NCBI RefSeq assembly: GCF_013343215.1
Contig: NZ_CP039147.1
Location: 1-54,764, forward strand
Source: Acinetobacter sp. 10FS3-1
Lineage (GTDB): Bacteria > Pseudomonadota > Gammaproteobacteria > Pseudomonadales > Moraxellaceae
Length of the DNA stretch: 54,764 nt
Reading direction: 5' to 3'
Shown here: one piece after another, positions 42,980-53,476 of the stretch
Position numbering within the stretch: position 1 is the stretch's first letter
How the letters are laid out: each line of letters opens with the position of its first letter
Made by a program: the position numbers and the translations under genes
The notes under the pieces: generated by a model
What the model was told of the DNA's origin: nothing
What the model saw: only the letters and a program-made list of their open reading frames with translations
The model's database searches: none

Positions 42980-43788
42980 GGCCTGTTCAGCGAAAGTCAC
43001 TTGCTCAGCAAGCTACTGAGCAATTTAAGATTTCAATCAGCATGGCCTGCTTAATTTTTAAAGTCAGTCAAACGTGTTATCGCTATAAAGCTCGTTTAGA
43101 TGAAGAGAATCAACAGATTGCCGAATGGTTGATTCAATTAACCAATGATCATAAAACATGGGGCTTCAAGCTTTGTTTCCTGTATTTGCGTAATGTTAAA
43201 AAATACAAATGGAACCACAAACGTGTCTATCGCATTTATAAGGAGCTTGAGCTTAATTTAAGAATCAAGCCTAATAAGCGGATTAAACGAGAACAGCCAG
43301 AAACCCTTGCAGTACCGACAGCTAAGAATGAATCATGGTCAATGGACTTTATGCATGATCAACTCAGTGATGGACGTAGTTATCGAGTTCACAACGTGAT
43401 TGATGACTATAATCGCGAGTCATTGGATATATTGATTGACTTTTCATTGCCAGCAGAACGTGTACTGAGAGGACTTGATCAGCTCATTGAATGGCGAGGC
43501 AAACCTAAACGCATTAGAACCGACAACGGCCCAGAGTATATAAGTGAGCTGATGGAAAAGTGGTGTGATCAGCATGGTATTGAGCATGTATTTACTCAAC
43601 CAGGCAATCCACAGCAAAATGCATATGTTGAGCGATTTAATCGTACAGTACGTTATGAGTGTCTAAATCAATATTTATTTCGAGATCTGAGCGAGGTGCA
43701 GGACTATACAACTGACTGGCAGTACTTTTATAATCATGAACGACCTCATATGTCAGTAAATGGTTGTCCACCTATTTTTAAACAATAA
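42961..43788 (+). CDS. IS3-family OrfB (DDE integrase), made by frameshift
   Basis: The catalytic part of the transposase. The DDE residues are visible in [18 protein letters not shown] and [12 protein letters not shown]. The first in-frame ATG is at 43042, but conserved OrfB sequence ([20 protein letters not shown]) continues upstream in the -1 frame to the AAAAAAG slip site, so the real product is the OrfA-OrfB fusion. The frame is intact to the typical end ([13 protein letters not shown]), so the element may be active. Confidence 0.9.
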   Translation, partial: TFKKVLRPVQRKSLAQQATEQFKISISMACLIFKVSQTCYRYKARLDEENQQIAEWLIQLTNDHKTWGFKLCFLYLRNVKKYKWNHKRVYRIYKELELNLRIKPNKRIKREQPETLAVPTAKNESWSMDFMHDQLSDGRSYRVHNVIDDYNRESLDILIDFSLPAERVLRGLDQLIEWRGKPKRIRTDNGPEYISELMEKWCDQHGIEHVFTQPGNPQQNAYVERFNRTVRYECLNQYLFRDLSEVQDYTTDWQYFYNHERPHMSVNGCPPIFKQ

Positions 43789-43842
43789 CAAGGCTTTAGA
43801 TTTTCTACCCATTAATTCAATTAAAAATGGGGGTATTACCTA

Positions 43843-44287
43843 AGTTTTCTAATAAAAGATCTAAATACGTATCTTTCATCAATTGAGATTCATTGTTATT
43901 CAATATATTGTAGGTTGAAAGTATCAAATGTGAAAGTTGAGGATCAGAACGTAGGGTTGATTCGATAGCAAGTTCGATAGGCTCATTAAATATTCCTTCA
44001 TAGCTTTTTTTTAACCATGCTGGATCTAAATGCATCATTTTATAAGTGAAGCCGAGAGGATCTGGTGCATTACCATCATGAACTTCTTCAGGTTCAAGCA
44101 TGAAAGTTTGACCTTGATAGCTATCAATAATTTTTTTTCTACAATTGAATTGTTGATGTCCTAACTCTGTTACCCCTATAAGATAACTTGAGTGTAGATG
44201 AGGATCGTATGCAAAGCCTTTGAAGTGGGCATGAATTAGTTCTATACCTGTAGACTTATCCTGTGTGACATTGACCCAATTGCTCAT
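43843..44287 (-). pseudogene. AraC-family regulator, truncated by IS
   Basis: Only the N-terminal effector-binding domain of an AraC-type protein remains (about 148 residues: HFKGFAYDPHLHSSYLIG, FMLEPEEVHDG, TYKMMHLDPAWL). The last eight codons come from the IS3 end. The DNA-binding half is missing. It is only distantly similar to the intact araC at 926-1744, so it is a different gene and not a duplicate. Its upstream neighbour is a pdif site, as for the intact copy. Confidence 0.85.
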
Positions 44288-44349
44288 ATTTACTTAATTA
44301 GTCCTAATGGATTTAGCTTATCAAAAATTATCTAATGAAGAAATTCTAA

Positions 44350-44377
44350 AATTAACATAATACACCTTATACAAAAT
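44350..44377. other. pdif (XerD/XerC) site left of blaOXA-58 module
   Basis: XerD arm AATTAACATAA, spacer TACACC, XerC arm TTATACAAAAT; each arm has one difference from the Acinetobacter consensus. It is opposite in orientation to the site at 46635, so the two bound a 2.3-kb module carrying blaOXA-58. Confidence 0.88.
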
Positions 44378-44410
44378 GCCCTTGTAAGCCCTTAATCAAG
44401 GGCATTTTTA
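44376..44410 (+). terminator. Rho-independent terminator beside pdif
   Basis: Perfect stem ATGCCCTTG/CAAGGGCAT followed by TTTTTA. No plus-strand gene precedes it closely; like the terminator at 1867 it directly follows a pdif site. Confidence 0.65.
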
Positions 44411-44414
44411 GTCT

Positions 44415-45167
44415 CTACTTAACATAAAATTTTGGTGGTGCTTCAAAAAGTATGCTGCCTTTAAATGAAGCCATTATTGATGTAAAAGAAAAGAAGGCTA
44501 AATCAAAAGCTTTAAAATGGTTTTCAAGCTTTTTTGAAAAATTACAGCTTCTTCTGAAGCTACGCCTAATTCTATGCCTTATTTTGCAATTATTGCCTTC
44601 AATACCTACAGTAAAAAATTTACCAATACTTTGCTTACCATTTTTAAAAGCAGTGATGAAACTGTCCCAATGATCACTTGCAATTCGGGTGTAGTGAATA
44701 TCTAATTGTTTAAGCTTTGTCTTCAATTGTTAGACTGTAGCTAAATCTCGTTTACCCCAAACATAAGCAACAATTTCACCTGTTTCTCGATGATAGGCGT
44801 AAATAAGCCATTGTTTATTCTTTTTATTTCCAACAAAATTCCAGAACTCATCTACTTCGAGAGATTCATAATGACTTTGCTGAGGCTGAATTTCATAGGT
44901 TGATTCAGTTAAAGTACGTAAAACTTTACCGATACTGATGCGCTCAACTTCAGCAATATCTCGTATACCGCTGCCTCTGACCATCAACTGTAATATTTTA
45001 CGAGTAATACCTGACTTACATCCTAGATAGCTCAGTGCATGATCACCAATAAACTGACGTTTACAGTCTTTGCACTGATAGTTTTGTTTCCCATCTACTT
45101 TGATACCATTTTTCTTTATACTATCACTGAGGCAGGTTGGACATTTGATTGCTAGAGTTATTTGCAT
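44415..45167 (-). pseudogene. ISAba3 transposase with in-frame stop
   Basis: IS1-type transposase. The N-terminus has an InsA-like zinc finger (KCPTCLSDS and CKDCKRQF) and a helix-turn-helix. The C-terminal half has the catalytic part (SLEVDEFWNFVG, ETGEIVAYVWGKRDLATV, then KQLDIHYTRIASDHWDSF). TAA at 44730-44732 interrupts one continuous frame just after RDLATV. The downstream frame continues past the IS end to 44415. This is a nonsense mutation unless the element uses readthrough, and probably makes this copy dependent on another. Confidence 0.75.
44417..44427. other. Half pdif site at ISAba3 edge
   Basis: ACTTAACATAA matches the XerD arm (10/11). It is followed by six bases AATTTT, and then the ISAba3 end begins where the XerC arm should be. 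It looks like a pdif site split or replaced by the insertion. Confidence 0.45.
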
Positions 45168-45227
45168 TTCTCTATTTTATCAAAATCCAATCGGCTTTTT
45201 CTTCAGCATACTTTTTGAAACACTACC
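44434..45227 (-). mobile_element. ISAba3, complete copy
   Basis: 794 bp between related ends GGTGGTGCTTCAAAAAGTAT (left) and GGTAGTGTTTCAAAAAGTAT (right, read inward). The encoded protein is of the IS1 type. Size and context match ISAba3 downstream of blaOXA-58. The 9-bp flanks do not match each other, so no target duplication survives. Confidence 0.88.
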
Positions 45228-45257
45228 AAAAATAGATTAACCTCAAACTTCTAATTC

Positions 45258-46547
<1,290 letters not shown>

Positions 46548-46634
46548 TTGTTCAAAAGTCATATTTTACCTCGGAGAAACCGGACATTTTTATTGGTGAG
46601 AATATAGACACTTTAAATGGGTTCTAACACTCTC
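46548..46634. other. Unassigned junction between ISAba3 remnant and pdif
   Basis: 87 bp of sequence of unknown origin that adds about 26 foreign codons to the ISAba3 transposase fragment. No IS end was recognised. Confidence 0.4.
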
Positions 46635-46662
46635 GTTTCGTATAACAGCCATTATGTTAAAT
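46635..46662. other. pdif (XerC/XerD) site right of blaOXA-58 module
   Basis: XerC arm GTTTCGTATAA (10/11), spacer CAGCCA, XerD arm TTATGTTAAAT (11/11). This is the best match in the window. With the inverted site at 44350 it bounds the ISAba3-blaOXA-58 segment. Confidence 0.92.
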
Positions 46663-46779
46663 GAATGATAATTGACATTTTGTTCATTAATACTGATATG
46701 CAACGAATTTTATTATATGTCACCCCTCAATTACAAATATAAATGACTGCTCGTCTAATCATCTCCATTACACAATTAA

Positions 46780-47547
46780 ATGTTAAAATGCATAGCTACT
46801 TCATCTAAGATAAAATATATGTATCCAAATCTACAGCACAGCTTCGAAAACAGCGTCATTCTCGTTGTAGAAGATGATTATGATATTGGTGACATTCTTG
46901 AAAAATACATAAAAAATGAAAACATGCAGGTCATCCGTGCATTGGATGGACAACAAGCTTTAGAGTGCCTAAAAGCCAACTCTATCGACCTGATTCTCCT
47001 TGATATTAAATTACCCAAACTAAATGGCTGGGAAATTCTACAAATCATCCGTCAAACAAGTCATTTACCTGTCATTATGCTGACTGCCTTAGATGATCAA
47101 GTGAATAAGATCATGGGGCTAAAAATGGGTGCTGATGACTTTATTATTAAGCCATTTAACCCAAACGAAGTGATTGCACGAATACAAGCCGTACTTAGAC
47201 GAAGTACAAGCCAAAATATGGAAATAACTAATATTATTCGTTATAGAAATATTGAAATTAATCCAGATCATCATCAAGTTTACATTTCAAATGGTCAAAG
47301 AAATCAGTTGCTCAACCTTACGTTAACTGAGTATAAGATACTGTTTTTGATGGCAAAAACACCGAATAAAGTCTTTACACGTAATGAATTGATCCAAAAC
47401 TGTATGCCTGAAAGTGATGCTTTAGATCGCACTGTAGATAGCCATATCAGCAAATTACGCAAAAAACTTGAAGAAAATGATGTAAATGGCTTATTAATCA
47501 ATGTCCGTGGCGTGGGGTATCGCTTAGATCAAAATCATGAAATTTAA
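46780..47547 (+). CDS. adeR: AdeR-like response regulator
   Basis: 255 aa OmpR/PhoB-type regulator, closely similar to A. baumannii AdeR. The receiver domain carries the acidic pair VEDDYD and the phosphoacceptor in DLILLDIKLPKLNGW, with TALD and KPF downstream. The C-terminal winged helix shows LTEYKI and RTVDSHISKLRKKLEE...INVRGVGYRL. The ATG at 46819 is the more likely start (MYPNLQHSF), since the first 13 residues are not conserved. It overlaps adeS by 11 bp. Expected to activate the adeA-adeB-like operon further right, where direct repeats lie upstream of adeA. Confidence 0.9.
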   Translation: MLKCIATSSKIKYMYPNLQHSFENSVILVVEDDYDIGDILEKYIKNENMQVIRALDGQQALECLKANSIDLILLDIKLPKLNGWEILQIIRQTSHLPVIMLTALDDQVNKIMGLKMGADDFIIKPFNPNEVIARIQAVLRRSTSQNMEITNIIRYRNIEINPDHHQVYISNGQRNQLLNLTLTEYKILFLMAKTPNKVFTRNELIQNCMPESDALDRTVDSHISKLRKKLEENDVNGLLINVRGVGYRLDQNHEI

Positions 47548-48643
47548 CTTTTTTAAAAATTCTGTTGGAATTAACTTCCAGTTTATTATCATGATGAGCC
47601 TATTCAATTTAGGCATTACGCTGTTATCTTTCATGATTGGCTATTTTGTTTATAGCTGGGCGATAAAAATAGGTTTTCTAAATACACAAGTTATTAATTC
47701 AAATGAATTTTCAGTTACCTCCGTTGACTTTATCTGGCTGTTTTTAGTGCTATTAACAGGCTTTTTTCTTTCTACTATCCTCGCCTTTAAATATGGAAAA
47801 CGCTATACACAGCCAATTAGTGATTTAGCAGATGTTATTCAACAAATTCAACAAGGCAATTTAGCACTCAGAATTAAACAGCCACATCATGATATTCCAC
47901 ATGAAATCAAGTCTCTTATTGAGAACTTCAATGAAATGGCAAACCAACTTGAAGTATCAGTTAAGAATTCAACTGTTTGGAATGCTGCAATTGCACATGA
48001 ATTACGAACACCTGTGACAATATTACAAGGTCGCTTGCAAGGTATTGTCGATGGTATATTTATTGCCGATCAAGCTTTACACCTAAGCTTATTGAACCAA
48101 GTCGAAGGCTTATCTTACCTTGTGGAAGATTTACGGACACTGACACTTATTGAAAATAAACAATTACGATTAGAACTAGAAAAGACCAATTTAAAAAATA
48201 GTATTGAAAAATGTCTGCAGATGTTTAATGAACGGTTTCATGTTAAAGGTTTAACTATTGTTTTAAATTTGACGGATAAATTGGTTTGCGTTGATATAAG
48301 AAGGATGGAACAGGTCTTTATTGCATTGTTCTCTAACTTTCTAAGATATTCGAATGCTGGAAAAATAAATATTACATCTGTAACCACAGCAGAACATTGG
48401 GTATTGACGTTTGAAGATGAAGGTCCTGGTATTGATGAATCGCATCTTAAACACCTGTTCAAACCCTTCTATCGACTGGAAGACTCTAGATCATGTCTAG
48501 ATGGCGGTACTGGATTAGGCTTGGCAGTGATTGATGCAATTATTGAAGCACACCAAGGTCATATTTATTATTCTAAATCCAAAAACTTAGGTGGCAGCTG
48601 TTTTACTATTCAACTAAATCGTAAGACATCAACTCATTTATAA
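47537..48643 (+). CDS. adeS: AdeS-like sensor histidine kinase
   Basis: 368 aa membrane sensor kinase. There are two membrane helices (about 15-38 and 70-92) around a small periplasmic loop, then a HAMP domain (RYTQPISDLADVIQQIQQGN). The phosphoacceptor box is AAIAHELRTPVTILQGRL (about 150), followed by ATPase motifs FEDEGPGIDE and GGTGLGLAV. No lesion is seen. In A. baumannii, changes in AdeS or AdeR raise AdeABC output and drug resistance. Here adeRS is not next to adeA but convergent with an MFS gene, an unusual order. Confidence 0.9.
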   Translation: MKFNFFKNSVGINFQFIIMMSLFNLGITLLSFMIGYFVYSWAIKIGFLNTQVINSNEFSVTSVDFIWLFLVLLTGFFLSTILAFKYGKRYTQPISDLADVIQQIQQGNLALRIKQPHHDIPHEIKSLIENFNEMANQLEVSVKNSTVWNAAIAHELRTPVTILQGRLQGIVDGIFIADQALHLSLLNQVEGLSYLVEDLRTLTLIENKQLRLELEKTNLKNSIEKCLQMFNERFHVKGLTIVLNLTDKLVCVDIRRMEQVFIALFSNFLRYSNAGKINITSVTTAEHWVLTFEDEGPGIDESHLKHLFKPFYRLEDSRSCLDGGTGLGLAVIDAIIEAHQGHIYYSKSKNLGGSCFTIQLNRKTSTHL

Positions 48644-48746
48644 TGTGTTAAGTTCAGATTAATACGGCTTAATTTAAACCATAAATTTAAGATAAATTGA
48701 TGTCTGAACTTAACCATTCTGTTTGATGATCCTCAAATAAATTTCA

Positions 48747-50261
48747 TCACAATGAATTCTCATCTCGATATTTAGCTAGCATAAAAAATACCACAATGGA
48801 GAGTATCCCGATGATAATCCCTGCTGTTAATAATAAATTAACATGAGCTGAACTGAAGGCAATTTTACCTGCGTTAATCAATGCTGTACCTTGTTCAACG
48901 GGTAACTGGCTCGCCACTAAATAGGTATCACCAATCGAAAGTCTGGCTTTTTCTGCTAAAACAGCAGTTAAATCTGACGGCACTTGAAGATGACTGCCAA
49001 ATATATAGGCCATGAAAACACCAAATAAAGTAATACCTAGTCCTGTACCCAGTTCATAACCTGTACTTTCAAGTGAACCTGCCGCACCGCCCTTTTCTGC
49101 AGGTACTGAGCCCATGATCGCAATGGATGAAGCTGTTAAACCAATACTCAGTGTTAATCCAATCGAAGCTAAAATAAAGGGAACGATGATTCCCGGATGA
49201 TGAAAATCTGAATAACTCAAACTGACCAACGCAATTGCTGCCAATATTAATGACATGGTCGCAACCAGACGGAGTCCAAATTTATTGGATAAAAAACCAG
49301 CAATAGGCCCGCCAATAGCGGCCGCAACCATAATCGGAACCATAAAAAGACCGGCTTGCAGCGGTGTTAAACGAATGACATATTGCAGCTCCATTGCCAA
49401 AGTTAACTCAACCCCTGCCAAAGCGCCTGCAGCAACCATTGCCATAATAATGCCGGCTAAAATAGCAGGACGTGAAAATAGCGAAAGATCTAGCATCGGC
49501 TGAGGAGAATTCAGCTGTTTGCGTACAAATATGGTTAATAAGCCGATAGATAAAACGACCAAAGGCAAGACAATCAACAACGACTGTTTACCGCCTAAGC
49601 CTGCTTTTAGTGCATATACAAACGAAATCAAACCGACAATCAGCAATAGCGCTTGACCAAATGCCCAATGTCCAGGGGTTATAGCTTCTTTTCGGGACAA
49701 TAAGAAATAGCACATTGGTGCGACAACCAGCATGATTGGGACGTTAATCAGGAAAACTGAACCCCACCAGAAATATTCTAACAATCCCCCACCAATGAGC
49801 GGTCCAATGGCGGCACCGGCTGATCCGATTGTGCCCCAAATACCCAGCGCAATGGCACGTTCGCGACTGTCTTCGAAGGTTCTGCGAATAATACCCAATA
49901 CACAGGGCATAATCATGGCACCGCCTAATGCTAATAAAGCACGTGCGGCAATCAGCATAGAAGCCGTTTGGGAAAATGCCGCAAGGACTGAGGCAATTCC
50001 AAATATAACCAAGCCAATCAGCAGAATCTTACGATTGCCGACACGATCAGCCAAAGTTCCCATCGGAACTAAAAGTCCAGCCATAAGTAATGGATAAATA
50101 TCAATAATCCATAAGACTTGGTTACTTGTGGCACTCAGCGATTGGGTTAATGAGGGAACCGCAACATGCAGTACAGTCATATCAATCACAATCGGCAGAA
50201 ATGCAAGCACGACAGCGAGCAATATCCACCAGCGTTTCGGATCAAGATTGGTAGCTTTCAT
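48747..50261 (-). CDS. 14-TM MFS drug exporter (DHA2, SmvA/QacA-type)
   Basis: 504 aa with about 14 hydrophobic segments. Family motifs are GTLADRVGNRKILLIG (motif A, loop 2-3), ARALLALGGAMIMPCVLGIIR, and the motif C region GSAGAAIGPLIGG. It resembles SmvA-type proton-driven exporters of quaternary ammonium compounds, methyl viologen and dyes. It lies 113 bp after the adeB-like gene on the same strand, in the place where adeC occurs in A. baumannii, so it may be co-transcribed. Substrates are inferred. Confidence 0.85.
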   Translation of the reverse strand: MKATNLDPKRWWILLAVVLAFLPIVIDMTVLHVAVPSLTQSLSATSNQVLWIIDIYPLLMAGLLVPMGTLADRVGNRKILLIGLVIFGIASVLAAFSQTASMLIAARALLALGGAMIMPCVLGIIRRTFEDSRERAIALGIWGTIGSAGAAIGPLIGGGLLEYFWWGSVFLINVPIMLVVAPMCYFLLSRKEAITPGHWAFGQALLLIVGLISFVYALKAGLGGKQSLLIVLPLVVLSIGLLTIFVRKQLNSPQPMLDLSLFSRPAILAGIIMAMVAAGALAGVELTLAMELQYVIRLTPLQAGLFMVPIMVAAAIGGPIAGFLSNKFGLRLVATMSLILAAIALVSLSYSDFHHPGIIVPFILASIGLTLSIGLTASSIAIMGSVPAEKGGAAGSLESTGYELGTGLGITLFGVFMAYIFGSHLQVPSDLTAVLAEKARLSIGDTYLVASQLPVEQGTALINAGKIAFSSAHVNLLLTAGIIIGILSIVVFFMLAKYRDENSL

Positions 50262-50374
50262 GATTAAACCTATATTGATGGTTTATTAAATCAATTCTGA
50301 AATAAAGATGTAAATGAAAGATTTGTTGTGGGCTAAACTCGTTAACCCACAGCTTTTATTCTCAGTTTTGATGC

Positions 50375-53300
50375 TTAATGTGCCGCTTTACGTTTCGAGA
50401 ATTTCTCAACCATGCTCATGACGACAATAAAGAAAATCGGTACAAAAATAACAGCTAGAATTGTTGCGCTGATCATGCCGCCAAAGACGCCTGTACCAAT
50501 CGCTTTTTGAGTTTCAGAACTAGCGCCACTGGCAATGACTAAAGGAATAACGCCACAGGTAAATGCCAAAGATGTCATTAGGATTGGACGTAAGCGCAAT
50601 TTAGCGGCTGCAACGGTTGCCTCCACTAAACCCATTCCTTCTTCTCTTAGTGCTTTTGCAAACTCAACAATCAAAATAGCATTCTTTGCAGATAGACCAA
50701 TAATCGTGATCATGCCGACCTTAAAGAAAATATCATTTGGCATACCACGTAACATTACTGCTAAAAAGGCGCCAATCAACCCTAGAGGGACAACTAGCAT
50801 CACAGAGAATGGAATTGACCAGCTTTCATAAAGCGCTGCCAAGACAAGGAAAACGACTAACATCGACAACAGTAATAAAAACAAGGTTTGTGATTCCGAC
50901 TGTTTTTCTTCTAGAGAAATCCCAGTCCACTCATAACCCACACCTTTCGGAAGTTGTTCAATCAAATTTTCCATCTCAGTCATGGCTTGTCCTGAAGATA
51001 TACCTGCTGCTGGACTGCCAGAAATACTCAATGATGGACGACCGTTGTAACGATTGTATTGTTGTGGGGAATGTTGCCAAATTGGAGTAATTATTTCAGA
51101 CATTGAAACCAATTTACCGCTTTGACTGTTCACCTTAATCTGAAGAATATCTTCAATACTCATGCGTGATTTGGCATCAAGTTGCACAATGACTTGCTGC
51201 ATACGGTCATGATTTGGAAAATCATTGATATACATCGAACCCATTGAGGTTGAAATAATATCGGTCACATCACTGAAATTAACACCTAATGCCTGCAATT
51301 TATCTCTATCAATTTTAAGCTGTACAGAACTGCCATCTGGCAAACCTTCAGGATAGACCTCCGCCACGATTTTACTTTGTGCTGCTAATGCTAAAAGCTG
51401 ATCTTGTGCTTCTCTTAAAGCAGGCATGCCAATATTGCCACGATCTAATAATCTCAGTGAAAAACCAGATGAGTTACCCAATTCATCAATTGCTGGTGGT
51501 AACACAGACATGGTTTGACCTTCTGAACTTTCAGCCATCGCTATATTGGCATTATTCACGACTTCTTGTGCCGTAATAGTACGCTCTTCGAATGGCAATA
51601 GATTGGTAAAATACATCGCTGTATTCTGACCAGATCCACTAAAACCAAAACCTAAGACCGCCATATTGTCTTTAATCCCCGTTTCTTGGTCTAAATAATT
51701 TTGAAACTCAGCAACGACTTTACGGGTACGTTCTTGAGTTGCATCCGCAGGAAGTTGAATCGAAGTCATAAACCACCCCTGATCTTCTTCTGGCATAAAC
51801 GCAGTCGGAACGTGTTTAAAACTAAAAATCAGCACAATGACAATGCCTAAGAAACATAACATTGCGAGGGTTTTATGTTTAATTACTTTAAATAAACTGC
51901 GTTCATAGCGATTGTTCAGCTTCTCAAAACTGCGATCAAACGATGCAAAAACACCCTTTTTCTGATGGTCTTGATCAATCGGTTTTAACATCGTTGCACA
52001 TAACGCAGGGGTTAATGTCAGTGCAAGGAAAGCTGAGAATAAAATTGAAACCGACATGGTAATGGTGAACTGACGATAGATAATCCCCACTGAGCCTGAC
52101 GCCAATGCCATCGGCAAGAATACAGCGGCTAACACTAAGGTGATGCCAATAATCGGATTGGTAATTTCCTTCATGGCTTTAGATGTGGCTTCAACTGGAG
52201 ATAAGCCTTCTGTCGCCATAATGCGTTCAACATTCTCAATGACCACAATCGCATCATCGACAATAATCCCGATCGCAAGCACCATACCGAACATGGTCAG
52301 CACATTAATCGAAAAACCAGCAAGCAGCATGACTGAGAATGTGCCAAGCAATGCAATCGGTGCAACAATCGCCGGAATTAAGGTGTATCGAACATTGTGT
52401 AAAAAGATAAACATGACAATAAAAACTAATGCCATAGCTTCAAGCAATGTCATGATTACTTTTTCAATCGAGATTTTTACAAAAGGTGCAGTGTCGTAAG
52501 GTATAGAGAATTTCATACCATCAGGCAGTGCTGAACCTAACTGTTCAATTTTCGCTTTAACACCTTCTGCAGTCTTGACAGCGTTGGCACCAGGACTCAT
52601 TTGTATCGCCACAGCTGTAGAGGCTTTGCCATTTTCTAAAATCGCAAAGTTATACATCTGTGCCCCGATTTCGACACGAGCGACATCCGACAGTCGAACA
52701 TTGGCGCCATTTTGTTGAGCACGTAAACTAATTTTCTTGAATTGCTCTACAGTTTCTAATTGACCTTGAGCAGTTAAAGGAATAGTAATTTGTTGCCCCG
52801 TCAAAGCAGGAACATCACCAATACGACCTGGTGATATCGGCAAGTTTTGGTTTTGGATGGCTGTATTCACATCTTGAATACTCAATCCATAAGAAACCAA
52901 ACGATCTGGATCGACCCAAATCCGCATGGCTTTTTCAGCACCAAAATTTTGGACTTTACCAACACCGTCAACCCGCTTTAATTCTTCAATCACATAGCGA
53001 GTCATATAGTCACTGACATCAATTTCACTATATTTGCCATTCGGTGAACTTAAGCCCACCATCATTAAAAAACCAGACGACGCAGCATCGACCATCAGCC
53101 CTTGTTGTCGCACTGTTTGAGGTAAGCGTGACTCAATGGCTTTAATTTTGTTTTGCACATCAATTTGTGCAAGTTCTACATCTGTACCTGGTTTAAATGT
53201 TGCGGTGATTGTTGCTGTTCCAGAACTATCTGAACTTGAACTGTAATAAAGTAAGTTTTTGACACCTGACATTTCCCGCTCAATCAAGGTCACAACACTA

Positions 53301-53476
53301 TCATTCAATGTTTTTGGCGTAGCACCTGGATAGATTGCCGTAATACTAATCTGTGGTGGCGCAACACTTGGGAATCGTGCAATAGGTAACTTGGGGATGC
53401 TTAGTACACCCAACAGAATAATAAATAAAGCAATCACCCATGCAAAAATAGGACGCCTAATGAAAAATTGGGACAT
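50375..53476 (-). CDS. adeB: AdeB-like RND efflux transporter
   Basis: 1033 aa inner-membrane RND pump of the HAE1 type, normal length for AdeB. The ATG at 53476 is chosen because it overlaps the adeA stop (TAATG) and gives MSQFFIRRPIFAWVIA, the conserved family N-terminus; an in-frame start at 53518 would lie inside adeA. The proton-relay pair is in GIIVDDAIVVIENVERI (about 405-420), and further family blocks are GFGFSGSGQN and NAILIVEFAK (about 935). It exports aminoglycosides, tetracyclines, fluoroquinolones and others in A. baumannii. No adeC-like outer-membrane gene follows. Sequence differs clearly from chromosomal AdeB. Confidence 0.93.
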   Translation of the reverse strand: MSQFFIRRPIFAWVIALFIILLGVLSIPKLPIARFPSVAPPQISITAIYPGATPKTLNDSVVTLIEREMSGVKNLLYYSSSSDSSGTATITATFKPGTDVELAQIDVQNKIKAIESRLPQTVRQQGLMVDAASSGFLMMVGLSSPNGKYSEIDVSDYMTRYVIEELKRVDGVGKVQNFGAEKAMRIWVDPDRLVSYGLSIQDVNTAIQNQNLPISPGRIGDVPALTGQQITIPLTAQGQLETVEQFKKISLRAQQNGANVRLSDVARVEIGAQMYNFAILENGKASTAVAIQMSPGANAVKTAEGVKAKIEQLGSALPDGMKFSIPYDTAPFVKISIEKVIMTLLEAMALVFIVMFIFLHNVRYTLIPAIVAPIALLGTFSVMLLAGFSINVLTMFGMVLAIGIIVDDAIVVIENVERIMATEGLSPVEATSKAMKEITNPIIGITLVLAAVFLPMALASGSVGIIYRQFTITMSVSILFSAFLALTLTPALCATMLKPIDQDHQKKGVFASFDRSFEKLNNRYERSLFKVIKHKTLAMLCFLGIVIVLIFSFKHVPTAFMPEEDQGWFMTSIQLPADATQERTRKVVAEFQNYLDQETGIKDNMAVLGFGFSGSGQNTAMYFTNLLPFEERTITAQEVVNNANIAMAESSEGQTMSVLPPAIDELGNSSGFSLRLLDRGNIGMPALREAQDQLLALAAQSKIVAEVYPEGLPDGSSVQLKIDRDKLQALGVNFSDVTDIISTSMGSMYINDFPNHDRMQQVIVQLDAKSRMSIEDILQIKVNSQSGKLVSMSEIITPIWQHSPQQYNRYNGRPSLSISGSPAAGISSGQAMTEMENLIEQLPKGVGYEWTGISLEEKQSESQTLFLLLLSMLVVFLVLAALYESWSIPFSVMLVVPLGLIGAFLAVMLRGMPNDIFFKVGMITIIGLSAKNAILIVEFAKALREEGMGLVEATVAAAKLRLRPILMTSLAFTCGVIPLVIASGASSETQKAIGTGVFGGMISATILAVIFVPIFFIVVMSMVEKFSKRKAAH

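Larger units (their letters stand above)
42640..43842 (+). mobile_element. IS3-family insertion sequence
   Basis: About 1.2 kb, bounded by imperfect inverted repeats starting TAGGTAATCCTCCC (left) and TTAGGTAATACCCCC (right, read inward). It contains orfA and orfB in the usual overlapping arrangement. The right end cuts an araC-type gene; the araC remainder is not found on the left side, so adjacent DNA was deleted or rearranged. The outer limits may shift by a few bases. No target duplication was recognised. Confidence 0.85.

Noticed and set aside
43817..44287. A complete small AraC-type gene of 156 aa
   Set aside because: The last eight codons are IS3 terminal sequence and the helix-turn-helix half is missing.
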